A stretch of 10,694 nt of DNA from NCBI GenBank assembly GCA_024277515.1, contig JAJRVB010000261.1, positions 1 through 10,694 of the forward strand, in the 5' to 3' direction. A model generated the notes under the pieces. It did not search any database and had not been told where the DNA came from. It saw nothing but the letters and a program-made list of their open reading frames with translations. This document shows positions 1-6,983 of the stretch, piece after piece (position 1 is the first letter of the stretch; each line of letters begins with the position of its first letter). The position numbers were made by a program, and so were the translations under genes. The stretch is from Nitrospirota bacterium. Its GTDB lineage: Bacteria > Nitrospirota > Thermodesulfovibrionia > UBA6902.

Positions 1-1235
1 TCTGCGGACTTTTTTATAAGCGTGTCATAGAAAGGTCTGATGAATTCTATATCTTTAGAACTTTCATAATGTATCCAGAGCGCCCAGAGAATCAGGGCGG
101 TAGAGTCTTCCTGTATCGGGAGGACTGCCTTTCCATCCACCAGCCAGGGGTGCCAGTTGCTGGCCAGTGATCCATCAGGATTGTAATGCTGATAAAGATA
201 TCCTTCCTCTGAGAGTACCCGGGCGCAAACGTCGTAAAATTTCATGCATATATGGGTATAACCTGCCTTTGCCAGTGCAGCGGCTACAAAGGCCCCGTCC
301 CGTCCCCACATGTAAGAATATGTATCTCTTCCAAACCGGACAATATCCGAATCATTTGCCGCGGTAATTGCTCCCCTGTTGTCTATCTGGGTCCTTAAAA
401 TCAGGAGACTGCGGTTGTATATGTTTGTGACGGATTCCGGCAAGTCTCCAAAAGACCGTGATTCTTTAGTGGCCCACGCTCCCCAGTAATCAGATGTGCG
501 TTTAATCAGCTCATCCGGCGTCTTCTCTATCACATCCCGGTTAAGCCGGGCCACCTCATTGTAATGCGTGCCTGCGGCAATCCAGTAATGCGCTGCAACC
601 TTCCCTGCCGGGGGTACGTTCAGCCATATTCCAATGGCAGAGTCAGCAGAACCCCATGAAATCTGGTTCCCGCTGAGTTCTCCATCTTCCGCGTCTTTCC
701 ATATTCCTTCCCTCCCCGGCACTTCTTTGTCGCCGCAGGCATAATGATCTACACCATACGTTCCGGACTTCCCGCAATTAATCAGAAAGTAACGATTGGC
801 CTTGTAGTGGATGATGGAGCTGGTCCTCGGATCAAAATAGACCGTGTCTCCTATATCATTTCCATAGAGATGAAAGTCGTGACACAAAAAAAGCCTTACC
901 TGACGCTCCTTCCCCTTCAGGTTTATCACCTCGACCTTCTTGATATATATGTTCAGGTCCACATCAACAACGTCATGGCAGCGAAGTTCCAGACCAAGAG
1001 ACCTGTTTCTCAGAAGAACATCGGTCACAAGGGTGTCATCATGATATCTCAGGTCCTTTTCCCATTCAGCGCCCATCCATGAGCAGATTCCATCAGCCCA
1101 TACTCCAAACCGGAACGGGTCTCCTTTTGTATGGTTTTCCTGTCCTATAAAAGGGAAATACACGTCCCTGATCTGATAATCAGAATCAAAATTAAAAAGA
1201 AGGTTGCCGTTTCCAACAGGAATATCTTTGGGCAT
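1..1235 (-). CDS. GH15 glucoamylase-like glycoside hydrolase, N-terminal 411 residues (partial at left edge)
   Basis: Translating the minus strand from the ATG at 1235 gives an uninterrupted frame to the window edge. It has the layout of bacterial/archaeal GH15 enzymes, which release glucose from the non-reducing ends of alpha-glucans or act on related alpha-glucosides. The N-terminal half (to about residue 270) is the beta-sandwich domain, starting MPKDIPVGNGNLLFNFD. The (alpha/alpha)6 barrel follows, with YMWGRDGAFVAAAL around R312-D313 and QEDSTALILWAL at 375-386, matching the family's WGRD and QxDxxG-type segments. The two catalytic glutamates of GH15 lie further downstream and are outside the window, so activity cannot be judged. 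Full-length relatives are roughly 600-650 residues. I see no signal peptide, so it is probably cytoplasmic. The start lies 6 bases after the glycosyltransferase stop and lacks a strong SD, suggesting coupled translation. Family call firm; substrate unknown. Confidence 0.88.
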   Translation of the reverse strand, partial: MPKDIPVGNGNLLFNFDSDYQIRDVYFPFIGQENHTKGDPFRFGVWADGICSWMGAEWEKDLRYHDDTLVTDVLLRNRSLGLELRCHDVVDVDLNIYIKKVEVINLKGKERQVRLFLCHDFHLYGNDIGDTVYFDPRTSSIIHYKANRYFLINCGKSGTYGVDHYACGDKEVPGREGIWKDAEDGELSGNQISWGSADSAIGIWLNVPPAGKVAAHYWIAAGTHYNEVARLNRDVIEKTPDELIKRTSDYWGAWATKESRSFGDLPESVTNIYNRSLLILRTQIDNRGAITAANDSDIVRFGRDTYSYMWGRDGAFVAAALAKAGYTHICMKFYDVCARVLSEEGYLYQHYNPDGSLASNWHPWLVDGKAVLPIQEDSTALILWALWIHYESSKDIEFIRPFYDTLIKKSA

Positions 1236-1241
1236 GATTTT

Positions 1242-2489
1242 CTACGCGGCTCTTGTGCCGCGGGGTACAGGTTTGGCAGGACAGGCGGTTGAAAACCTGC
1301 TGCTGCGGTCTGATGTTTTGTGGCTGCTGATTATCTGATAATATAATTCTGAATATTTACGGGCCATACTTGTCAGAGAGAAATGATTCCGCACATGTTC
1401 CCGGCATTCACGTGGATTAATACTGTCTATGCGGTAAACTGCTTCAATCATGGCATTCATGGAATCTACCACAAACCCGGTTTTTCCGTCCACTACTATT
1501 TCCGGAACAGCGCCTTTGTTGAATGCAATGACGGGCGTACCGCATGCCATCGATTCGACAGGGACAAGTCCGAACGGCTCACCCCACTGTATAGGGAACA
1601 GGATAGCGCGGGCATGCCGGTACCATTGTTTTTTATGCCCGCTGCTGATTTCTCCTATGTAGATAACCTGTTTGCCGCAGTCCAGCAGCGGCTTAATTAC
1701 CCTGTTATAATAATCATCGTCCACAGGATGTTTGCCGGCTTCAACAGACAGGTCTATGGAATTCTTCAGGCCTGCAAAATACTCCCTGTCAGCCGGTTTG
1801 TTCTGGACACATCCGGCAATGATAAGTTTGGAACCTGTTTTTTTTGCAATTTCTATGGCCTTGTCCTGTCCCTTGTCAGGGGTTACTCTGCCGATAGTGA
1901 ATAAATAGCTTCCTTTATCAGGCACCTCTTTTACAGGGAATTCTTCAACGTCAATCCCGTGGTAAACAACGTCTTCCGCCTTCACTATGTGATTATATTG
2001 CCTTTTCTGGTATTCGCTTATTGCAGCGCAATATACCAGGGGAGATGACAGAAGAGGACTGCACCAGCGCTGGTAAGCGCCTCTCAGCAAGCTGTCTTTT
2101 GTGGATACGTGAAGGGTCATTACAATCGGTATATGCATGTTATACAAACTGTCATACATGAACTCAACCGCCTTTGCATCATGAGTGTGTATGATGTCAA
2201 CATCGCCCATCCCCGCCCTGTACAATGCATTTGAAAGGTGCATATTCGCGGTCTGCCGCTGTTCCGGGGTGTTAACGCTCCAATAGTCACCGATATTTTG
2301 ATCAACAGTTACGCAATGTTCCCCTGTAACTATGGAATCACCTGAACAGGCCACGATCGACCGGTGACCTAATAAATGGAGCCCTTTATCGATATTATAG
2401 ATGACTGTTTCAATAGGACCATAACCAAGGTCCGGTCTGATCGGCTGGTTAAGTGTTGCTACATGCAGTATGGTCAAATTATCTTTCAT
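1242..2489 (-). CDS. GT4-family glycosyltransferase
   Basis: A 415-residue retaining GT-B glycosyltransferase. The N-terminal acceptor domain has the GYGPIE loop (22-27) and DIIHTHD (98-104). The C-terminal nucleotide-sugar domain has FTIGRVTPDKG (197-207) and the GT4 EX7E motif, E304 to E312, in GEPFGLVPVESMACGTPV. A long insert at about 230-270 precedes VIYIGE, as in a subset of GT4 enzymes. There is no membrane segment. The frame stays open upstream to a TTG at 2576, but that extension would translate an intrinsic terminator hairpin. The ATG at 2489, with GGAAA about 6 bases upstream and an N-terminus typical of the family (MKDNLTILHVATL), is therefore the better start. The last 25 residues are Arg/Ser/Pro-rich and look disordered. 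The gene sits directly before a GH15 glucosidase, so the two probably act on the same alpha-glucoside or polysaccharide. Donor and acceptor cannot be read from the sequence. Confidence 0.9.
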   Translation of the reverse strand: MKDNLTILHVATLNQPIRPDLGYGPIETVIYNIDKGLHLLGHRSIVACSGDSIVTGEHCVTVDQNIGDYWSVNTPEQRQTANMHLSNALYRAGMGDVDIIHTHDAKAVEFMYDSLYNMHIPIVMTLHVSTKDSLLRGAYQRWCSPLLSSPLVYCAAISEYQKRQYNHIVKAEDVVYHGIDVEEFPVKEVPDKGSYLFTIGRVTPDKGQDKAIEIAKKTGSKLIIAGCVQNKPADREYFAGLKNSIDLSVEAGKHPVDDDYYNRVIKPLLDCGKQVIYIGEISSGHKKQWYRHARAILFPIQWGEPFGLVPVESMACGTPVIAFNKGAVPEIVVDGKTGFVVDSMNAMIEAVYRIDSINPRECREHVRNHFSLTSMARKYSELYYQIISSHKTSDRSSRFSTACPAKPVPRGTRAA

Positions 2490-2506
2490 ATGTTTTCCGA
2501 TAAAAC

Positions 2507-2538
2507 AAAAAAACCTCACGGCTTTAAAGGCCGAGAGG
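2507..2538 (-). terminator. Intrinsic terminator or attenuator just before the glycosyltransferase gene
   Basis: On the minus strand the arms CCTC-T-CGGC and GCCG-T-GAGG form a 9-position stem with one T·T mismatch around a 7-base loop. An uninterrupted run of seven T (2513 down to 2507) follows, then GTTTT. This is a textbook Rho-independent terminator. It ends 17 bases before the glycosyltransferase ATG. It could end korAB transcripts, or act as an attenuator in the leader of the glycosyltransferase/GH15 pair, since there is no room for a promoter between it and the start codon. Confidence 0.8.
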
Positions 2539-2587
2539 CTTTCCAAACTTTTAAAGTCACTTAAACTGTAACACAAATCAGGCTAAA

Positions 2588-2616
2588 TAGATATAGAACA
2601 AACTCGGGATTTACAA
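2588..2616 (-). promoter_or_regulatory. Candidate promoter for the glycosyltransferase/GH15 pair
   Basis: On the minus strand, TTGTAA (2616-2611) and TATCTA (2593-2588) are separated by 17 bases, a plausible but imperfect sigma70 promoter. Transcription would start near 2581, giving a leader of about 90 bases that contains a small hairpin (GTTAC at 2572-2568 with GTGAC at 2560-2556) and then the terminator. The call rests on motif spacing only. Confidence 0.3.
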
Positions 2617-2674
2617 ACTTTCCTGTTATCGCTTTGTAATCGGCAACTTGGAAGTCCGCGGTCCTGAACCTGTA

Positions 2675-3526
2675 TCAATAAAACTCCTCTAATGTACGCT
2701 CAATCGCGGAATGATCAAAAGAATGTTTCACAAGCGGTGCATCTTTTATAACTGGGATTCTTTCCTCTATGGTCAGCCGGCTGTTTTTAAAAATAATGCC
2801 TAACGGTATGCTGTCGCCCCATTCGAGAGCCCTGCTGAATGCCCCTGCCCTGTCTTCAGGATCATATTCAGGTTCTATATGATAGACCCTCTGTTTATAC
2901 CATTCGTATGTATTGATTTTGTTAAACGAGACGCATGGCTGGAGAATATCCACCAGCGCAAACCCCTTGTGCAGGAAGGCGGCCTTCATCAGTTCCTTTA
3001 AATGTTCCGTGTCCCCTGAAAAACCCCTCGCAACAAAGCTGCAGTCAAGGGCCACTGCCATTGCCATGGGATTAAACTGTCCGGAAAAGACCCCGAACGG
3101 CTGATTTTTTGTCTTCATACCCTCCATGCTGGTCGGAGAAGCCTGACCCTTTGTAAGCCCGTAAATCTGATTGTCGTGAACAAAAACAGTGACATCGATG
3201 TTCCTCCTGATATTGTGAATCAGGTGGTTCCCTCCCTCACCGTAGCAGTCTCCGTCTCCGGTAAATATCATGACAGGATGTTCATGGTTGGCGAGCCTTA
3301 TCCCGGCAGCAACCGGCAGGGCCCTGCCGTGAAGGCCGTTAAAGGCATTGCATTTTACATAGTGGGGGAATTTTGCGGCCTGACCTATCCCGGAGACGAT
3401 CGAAAACCTGTGCGGTTCCATATCAAGGTCGATCATCGCATCTTTAAATGATTTAAGAATACTGAAATTCCCGCATCCCGGACACCATGCCGGATGCCCT
3501 CCTTTATAGTCCTTTAATGTGGGCAT
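2675..3526 (-). CDS. korB: 2-oxoacid:ferredoxin oxidoreductase, beta subunit (KorB-like)
   Basis: A 283-residue TPP-binding beta subunit. With KorA it catalyses the reversible CoA-dependent oxidative decarboxylation of a 2-oxoacid (2-oxoglutarate most likely) with ferredoxin. Visible motifs are WCPGCGN (C15, C18), the TPP/Mg2+ motif GDGDCYGEGGNH (90-101), and YGLTKGQASPTS (122-133), typical of the KorB/two-subunit class. QPC (C198) matches the last iron-sulfur cysteine. The third ligand, usually in an SGIGC context, is missing: the sequence reads SGIGQAAKFPHY, with Gln at position 49 at the expected spacing of 31 residues from C18. A nearby C59 might substitute. The start at 3526 has AGGAT about 8 bases upstream, overlapping the korA stop, so translation is coupled. 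No ferredoxin-like delta subunit is encoded nearby. Specificity for 2-oxoglutarate rather than other 2-oxoacids is inferred from overall similarity. Confidence 0.92.
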   Translation of the reverse strand: MPTLKDYKGGHPAWCPGCGNFSILKSFKDAMIDLDMEPHRFSIVSGIGQAAKFPHYVKCNAFNGLHGRALPVAAGIRLANHEHPVMIFTGDGDCYGEGGNHLIHNIRRNIDVTVFVHDNQIYGLTKGQASPTSMEGMKTKNQPFGVFSGQFNPMAMAVALDCSFVARGFSGDTEHLKELMKAAFLHKGFALVDILQPCVSFNKINTYEWYKQRVYHIEPEYDPEDRAGAFSRALEWGDSIPLGIIFKNSRLTIEERIPVIKDAPLVKHSFDHSAIERTLEEFY

Positions 3527-3530
3527 GTAT

Positions 3531-5228
3531 CTATCCTGTCAGGCCGTCGAGTGTGAAGGGGCGGCCGTCATATTTATTGATCCTTGCGGTAAATTCATAC
3601 CCTGTTTCAGCCCTGACAAGGTGTGCAAACTGTCCTGTCGCGTTGTTTTCAATGCATATGGTCAGTCCCGCTTTATTCAGCAGATCAAGACAATCAAACT
3701 CTTCTCTTTGAGGGAATGGATATATCTCGCTGAAATGAATCATGGCAATCCTGTTTGTCTCCATAAGCATGTCAACCGACTCCTTGAGCAGCCCGTACGT
3801 GGACCCCCACCCTGCCAGTACGATGTCCGGATTTGCGCTTCCATAAAAAACCGGCGGGGCGATCTCTTTTCTTATGCGGGAGAGTTTTTTGAACAGCCTC
3901 TTGTCCATCATTTTCAGTCTCGTCTCCGCGTCCTCTATCATATGACCTTCCTCGTTATGTTCATCACTGTCATTTACGACAAGATGGCGGGATTCGCACG
4001 GGAAGGCCATGGGTGTTACGCCTGAATCAGTATATGAATATCGGTTGTATGCAGAAAGATTCTCCAGTGCATCCTTTCTCAATCTATGGTCTGATAATTG
4101 GATTTTGCCGATGTCAAATCCGTCAAAAGTCCATTCAGAGTCTGCAAGGTACTGGTCTGTAAGGATGATGACCGGGACCTGGTATTTTTCGGCCATGCTG
4201 AATGCCCTGTTTGTGAGATAAAATGCCTGTTCAGGCGTGCCCGGCGCAAAGATGACCCGAGGAAACTCGCCATGACCTGCATACAGCGCAAACTGCAGGT
4301 CGCCCTGCTCGGTGCGTGTCGGCAGTCCGGTCGCAGGGCCGGGCCTCTGGGCCAGCGCTATGACTACGGGAGTCTCGGTCATCCCTGACAGGGAAAGTCC
4401 CTCCACCATCAGCGCGAACCCCCCTCCAGAGGTTCCGGTCATCGACCGCACACCGGCATATGAAGCGCCGATTACCATATTTATGGCTGCAATCTCATCT
4501 TCAGCCTGTTCAACAATGATCCCGTACTCCTCCTCTTTTCCGGCAATATAATTCATTATCCCTGTTGAAGGCGTCATGGGATATGCAGCATAGAACTTTA
4601 CCCCGGAGGCAACGGCGCCGAGACCTATGGCATCATTGCCCGCAATCAGCATTTTCCTGCCGGACAGGGACGCAGGCGTAAACGCACACTTTTCGCATTT
4701 TTTAAGGGCAAAGTCACGACCGGCTTTTGCCGCGTTTATATTAGCTTTTATAATGTCTTCCCCTTTTTTCCTGAATCTGTCCTCAAAACTCCTGTTCAGT
4801 ATCCCGAGGTCCATCCCCAGCATACCGAGCACGGAACCGACTGCAACGGTGTTGGCCATGATTTTATTCCCGCCCGACTCGACAGCCAGCTCCAGAAACG
4901 GGACATCGAGAAAGTAAGGTTGTTCGTGCTCCTGCTTTAATGTATCTGAGTCATAAATGATAAAGCCATGCTCAGCACGATCTTTTTCGTAACGGATAAT
5001 GCTTTCATGATCGAGCGCGACCAGAATATCTATTCTGTCCCTGGATGACATTACAGGCCGGTCAGACAGCCTGACCTGATAAAAATTATGCCCGCCCCTT
5101 ACGCGTGATTCATAGTCCTGGTGCGTAAACACATGGTATCCCGACCGTGCAAACACCTTTGCGAGCGTACCCCCTATCGTCTGGATCCCCTGCCCTGCCG
5201 CACCACCGATTTTTATCGTATAGTCCAT
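3531..5228 (-). CDS. korA: 2-oxoacid:ferredoxin oxidoreductase, fused gamma-alpha subunit (KorA-like)
   Basis: A 565-residue protein. Residues 5-175 are the gamma domain (IGGAAGQGIQTIGGTLAKV, then RVRGGHNFYQVRLSD). Residues from about 190 form the alpha pyrimidine-binding domain, with YPMTPST (216-222; YPITPST in most relatives), EDEIAAINMVIGASYAG and TGTSGGGFALMVEGLSL. The C-terminal transketolase-like domain has AGWGSTYG and ends near FAHLVRAETG. This fused order is characteristic of archaeal and bacterial two-subunit enzymes of the KorAB type. A small CEKC (178-181) lies in the linker between gamma and alpha; I attach no function to it. The frame is open back to 5276, but ATG 5228 has AAGGAT about 7 bases upstream and begins the domain directly (MDYTIKIGGAAGQG). 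The gene lies 4 bases before korB in the same transcription direction. The enzyme is expected to be cytoplasmic and oxygen sensitive. Confidence 0.93.
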   Translation of the reverse strand: MDYTIKIGGAAGQGIQTIGGTLAKVFARSGYHVFTHQDYESRVRGGHNFYQVRLSDRPVMSSRDRIDILVALDHESIIRYEKDRAEHGFIIYDSDTLKQEHEQPYFLDVPFLELAVESGGNKIMANTVAVGSVLGMLGMDLGILNRSFEDRFRKKGEDIIKANINAAKAGRDFALKKCEKCAFTPASLSGRKMLIAGNDAIGLGAVASGVKFYAAYPMTPSTGIMNYIAGKEEEYGIIVEQAEDEIAAINMVIGASYAGVRSMTGTSGGGFALMVEGLSLSGMTETPVVIALAQRPGPATGLPTRTEQGDLQFALYAGHGEFPRVIFAPGTPEQAFYLTNRAFSMAEKYQVPVIILTDQYLADSEWTFDGFDIGKIQLSDHRLRKDALENLSAYNRYSYTDSGVTPMAFPCESRHLVVNDSDEHNEEGHMIEDAETRLKMMDKRLFKKLSRIRKEIAPPVFYGSANPDIVLAGWGSTYGLLKESVDMLMETNRIAMIHFSEIYPFPQREEFDCLDLLNKAGLTICIENNATGQFAHLVRAETGYEFTARINKYDGRPFTLDGLTG

Positions 5229-5435
5229 TAAATAATCCTTTTCCTGACACGTAAAGAGCAGGTGTTGTGAGAGCAAATAATTTTCGATTCATTAGACGCA
5301 ATATCAACCAATCTGAGCGTGTATGTTTTTATTAAAACCTTGTGCATATTATCTTAATAATTTATCGAGTTAATTATTTGATTGAACAATATCTGCTCTT
5401 TCCGGATTAAATGAGTATACCCAAACGCAGCGCGC
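5229..5435 (-). promoter_or_regulatory. AT-rich korAB upstream region with candidate promoters
   Basis: This 207-base gap separates the ferritin-like gene from korA and presumably carries the korAB promoter. No intrinsic terminator with a T-run is visible after the ferritin-like gene. Several weak sigma70-like pairs can be drawn, for example TTGTTC and GATAAA 17 bases apart on the minus strand, about 130 bases before korA. None is clearly better than the others, so I do not assign a start site. Confidence 0.3.
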
Positions 5436-5912
5436 TCACCGGGCAACTTTTATTGCTTCCCTGTATTTGCTTAACCAGACTATATGACTTTTTTCTTCAT
5501 TGATTAACTGTTCAATAATATCTTTTTCCTTAACAACATCCTTAAGGCTCAGAAAATAAAGAACAGTTTCTTTTTCAAAATTAATTGCGTGTGTAACGGC
5601 ATCCTGAATATTCTTCAGATGGTCGAGGGCCGGCAGCGCCTTGTACCGGCCAAGAAAAAATTCCGATTCAACTATTGCCCTTAAATAATATGAAACTTCC
5701 TCCCAGTTCTCAGCCGTGTTTTCAGTAACCTTGTCCCTGAGATCAGCAAATATTTTTTTGTGTTCATTCTCTTTTGCAGCGAGCGTCTCAAAGAGCTGTC
5801 TCAGTTTTTCATCTTTCTCAAATTTTCCCGCCAGTTTCAGGTACAGTTCATGTCCCAGTGTTTCCGTCTGAATTGCCTGTTCAAGGACTTCGTCGATAGA
5901 GTAATTCTCCAT
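5436..5912 (-). CDS. Ferritin-like (rubrerythrin-type) diiron protein
   Basis: A 158-residue four-helix protein with carboxylate and histidine ligands in rubrerythrin/ferritin-like order: E17 (QTETLGHELY), E48 and H51 (KENEHKKIF), E115 (FEKETVLYF), and E140 and H143 (NEEKSHIVWL). The C-terminal rubredoxin CxxC domain of classical rubrerythrin is absent, and there is no signal peptide. Such proteins bind two irons and are linked to peroxide reduction or iron handling in anaerobes; the exact activity here is inferred. The frame allows an ATG at 5924, but GGAGG overlaps that codon and sits 5 bases before the ATG at 5912, which fixes the start. The gene is divergent from the azoreductase gene and separated by 207 bases from korA downstream, so it is probably its own transcription unit. 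Confidence 0.85.
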   Translation of the reverse strand: MENYSIDEVLEQAIQTETLGHELYLKLAGKFEKDEKLRQLFETLAAKENEHKKIFADLRDKVTENTAENWEEVSYYLRAIVESEFFLGRYKALPALDHLKNIQDAVTHAINFEKETVLYFLSLKDVVKEKDIIEQLINEEKSHIVWLSKYREAIKVAR

Positions 5913-5980
5913 ACACCCCTCCATTTTCTGTTTATGATATTTTATATGTATTACGGCATTGCGCCTTTACCAGCATACCT

Positions 5981-5986
5981 ATTATA
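5981..5986 (-). promoter_or_regulatory. Candidate -10 element of the ferritin-like gene
   Basis: A perfect TATAAT on the minus strand lies about 70 bases before the start codon at 5912. No good -35 hexamer is found at 16-18 bases. The -35 position instead falls inside the 24-bp palindrome at 5995-6018, as expected for a repressor- or activator-controlled promoter. Confidence 0.45.
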
Positions 5987-5994
5987 TATAAATC

Positions 5995-6018
5995 TGAAAT
6001 TTCAAATTTGAAATTTCA
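5995..6018. promoter_or_regulatory. 24-bp perfect palindrome, probable operator
   Basis: The sequence equals its own reverse complement over 24 bases. It is built from TGAAATTTCAAA at 5995-6006, then TT, with the same unit again at 6009-6020, so it is also a direct repeat of period 14. It overlaps the expected -35 region of the ferritin-like gene and lies about 165 bases before azoR, in the only intergenic region shared by the two genes. The binding protein is unknown. Confidence 0.55.
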
Positions 6019-6092
6019 AATCTATTGATTGTCTACAAAAATTTTATCAAATCTGGACAGAATGTCAATGATTCCGCATGATTCGGAAAAAT

Positions 6093-6106
6093 ATGATATA
6101 AATCAT
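6093..6106. promoter_or_regulatory. CRP/FNR-like inverted repeat upstream of azoR
   Basis: ATGAT-ATAA-ATCAT is a perfect 5-4-5 inverted repeat. It contains TGAT-N4-ATCA, the core of FNR-type sites (TTGAT-N4-ATCAA), differing only in the outermost base of each half. It lies about 75 bases before the azoR start codon. Such sites are short enough to occur by chance in AT-rich DNA. Confidence 0.3.
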
Positions 6107-6181
6107 TGTCTCCTGTCATGCATGTTTGATATGTTTGTTTCAGTTAATATGAACATTCAGTGCATACAAGGAGGACGTAAT

Positions 6182-6814
6182 ATGGCACAGTTACTATACA
6201 TAGAATCTTCACCCCGTAAGGACAGGTCCGCTTCGATCAGGACGGCAAAGGCATTCATTCATGAATACACGGAAACACATCCCGGGGATACCGTTGATAC
6301 ACTTGATCTCTGGAGCGCTGCACTCCCGTCATTTGATGGAGAGGCAATTAATGCAAAATATGCAATTATGCATGGAGAGAAACATACTGATTCCGAGCTG
6401 AAGGCATGGGGGCTTGTAGAAAAAGTCATAGAGCGATTTAATAATGCTGACAAATACCTGATATCCCTGCCCATGTGGAATTTCGGTATTCCCTATGTCC
6501 TGAAACATTATCTGGACATAATTGTTCAGCCGACCTATACATTCAGTTTCTCCCCGGATGAAGGCTACAAAGGTCTTGTGACCGGCAAACCGGTTACTGT
6601 AATTTACGCCAGGGGCGGCGCCTATGCCGAGGGGTCCGGGGGAGAGGCCTTTGATCTGCAGAAAAGATATATGGAACTCGTTCTCGGGTTTATCGGCTTT
6701 AATGACATAAAGTCAATCCTTGTGGAACCAACGCTGATGTCTACTCCAGAAGAAAGGCCCCGGATTATGAAGACCGCAGAACAGGAAGCAAAAAAAATGG
6801 CAGCGGAGTTTTAG
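6182..6814 (+). CDS. azoR: FMN-dependent NADH-azoreductase (AzoR/AcpD family)
   Basis: A 210-residue flavodoxin-fold oxidoreductase. FMN-binding segments match the AzoR family: the phosphate loop ESSPRKDRSAS (8-18), PMWNFGIP (97-104) and ARGG (143-146). HYLDIIVQPTYTF (109-121) is another family segment. Length is close to the approximately 200 residues of E. coli AzoR. These enzymes reduce azo compounds and quinones with NAD(P)H and are often tied to thiol or electrophile stress; the natural substrate here is unknown. The frame is open back to 6029, but AAGGAGG seven bases before the ATG at 6182 and the exact family N-terminus (MAQLLYIESS) settle the start. The gene is divergent from the ferritin-like gene, with putative operators between them. 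Confidence 0.9.
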   Translation: MAQLLYIESSPRKDRSASIRTAKAFIHEYTETHPGDTVDTLDLWSAALPSFDGEAINAKYAIMHGEKHTDSELKAWGLVEKVIERFNNADKYLISLPMWNFGIPYVLKHYLDIIVQPTYTFSFSPDEGYKGLVTGKPVTVIYARGGAYAEGSGGEAFDLQKRYMELVLGFIGFNDIKSILVEPTLMSTPEERPRIMKTAEQEAKKMAAEF

Positions 6815-6856
6815 CATAAATAATATTGCAGCTGTTGCAGGCAACTTGTGTGTTTG

Positions 6857-6876
6857 GGAAAGTTTATCGTCTTTCC
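6857..6876 (+). other. Small hairpin downstream of azoR
   Basis: GGAAAG (6857-6862) and CTTTCC (6871-6876) form a 6-bp stem with an 8-base loop, 43 bases after the azoR stop. No T-run follows (AAATTTATAAA), so it may protect the transcript end or be incidental. It is not a convincing intrinsic terminator. Confidence 0.3.
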
Positions 6877-6917
6877 AAATTTATAAACCTCTCACGCTAA
6901 ACCCCTGAAAAACAAAA

Positions 6918-6946
6918 TTGTAAAATATGCAATAATAATATAGTGT
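6918..6946 (+). promoter_or_regulatory. Candidate ftsH promoter
   Basis: TTGTAA (6918-6923) precedes TAGTGT (6941-6946) by 17 bases; TATAGT at 6939-6944 is a better -10 but only 15 bases away. The region is strongly AT-rich and sits about 50 bases before ftsH, as expected for its promoter. I find no heat-shock-type consensus that I would defend. Confidence 0.3.
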
Positions 6947-6964
6947 AATTAATCAATCAGTTAA

Positions 6965-6983
6965 CCCGGAATGCATTTTCGGG
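6965..6983 (+). promoter_or_regulatory. Hairpin in the ftsH 5' leader, next to the ribosome binding site
   Basis: CCCGGAA (6965-6971) pairs with TTTCGGG (6977-6983), seven pairs including one G·T, around the 5-base loop TGCAT. The SD AAGGAA at 6985-6990 begins two bases after the stem. The structure does not cover the SD but would sit against an initiating ribosome. Confidence 0.45.

Noticed and set aside
1383..1904. A 173-codon plus-strand frame opposite the glycosyltransferase
   Set aside because: It is antisense to the conserved C-terminal GT4 domain, has no recognisable domain, and has no SD or promoter.
2514..2576. An N-terminal extension of the glycosyltransferase from the TTG at 2576, or a c-di-GMP-I (GEMM) riboswitch suggested by AAAGCCTCTCGGCC
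   Set aside because: The extension would translate a terminator hairpin and its T-run and adds residues foreign to the family. The riboswitch likeness is a short string only; the conserved GEMM segments before and after it are absent.
3519..4025. A 168-codon plus-strand frame opposite korA
   Set aside because: It is antisense to a well-conserved oxidoreductase subunit; the product has no family resemblance.
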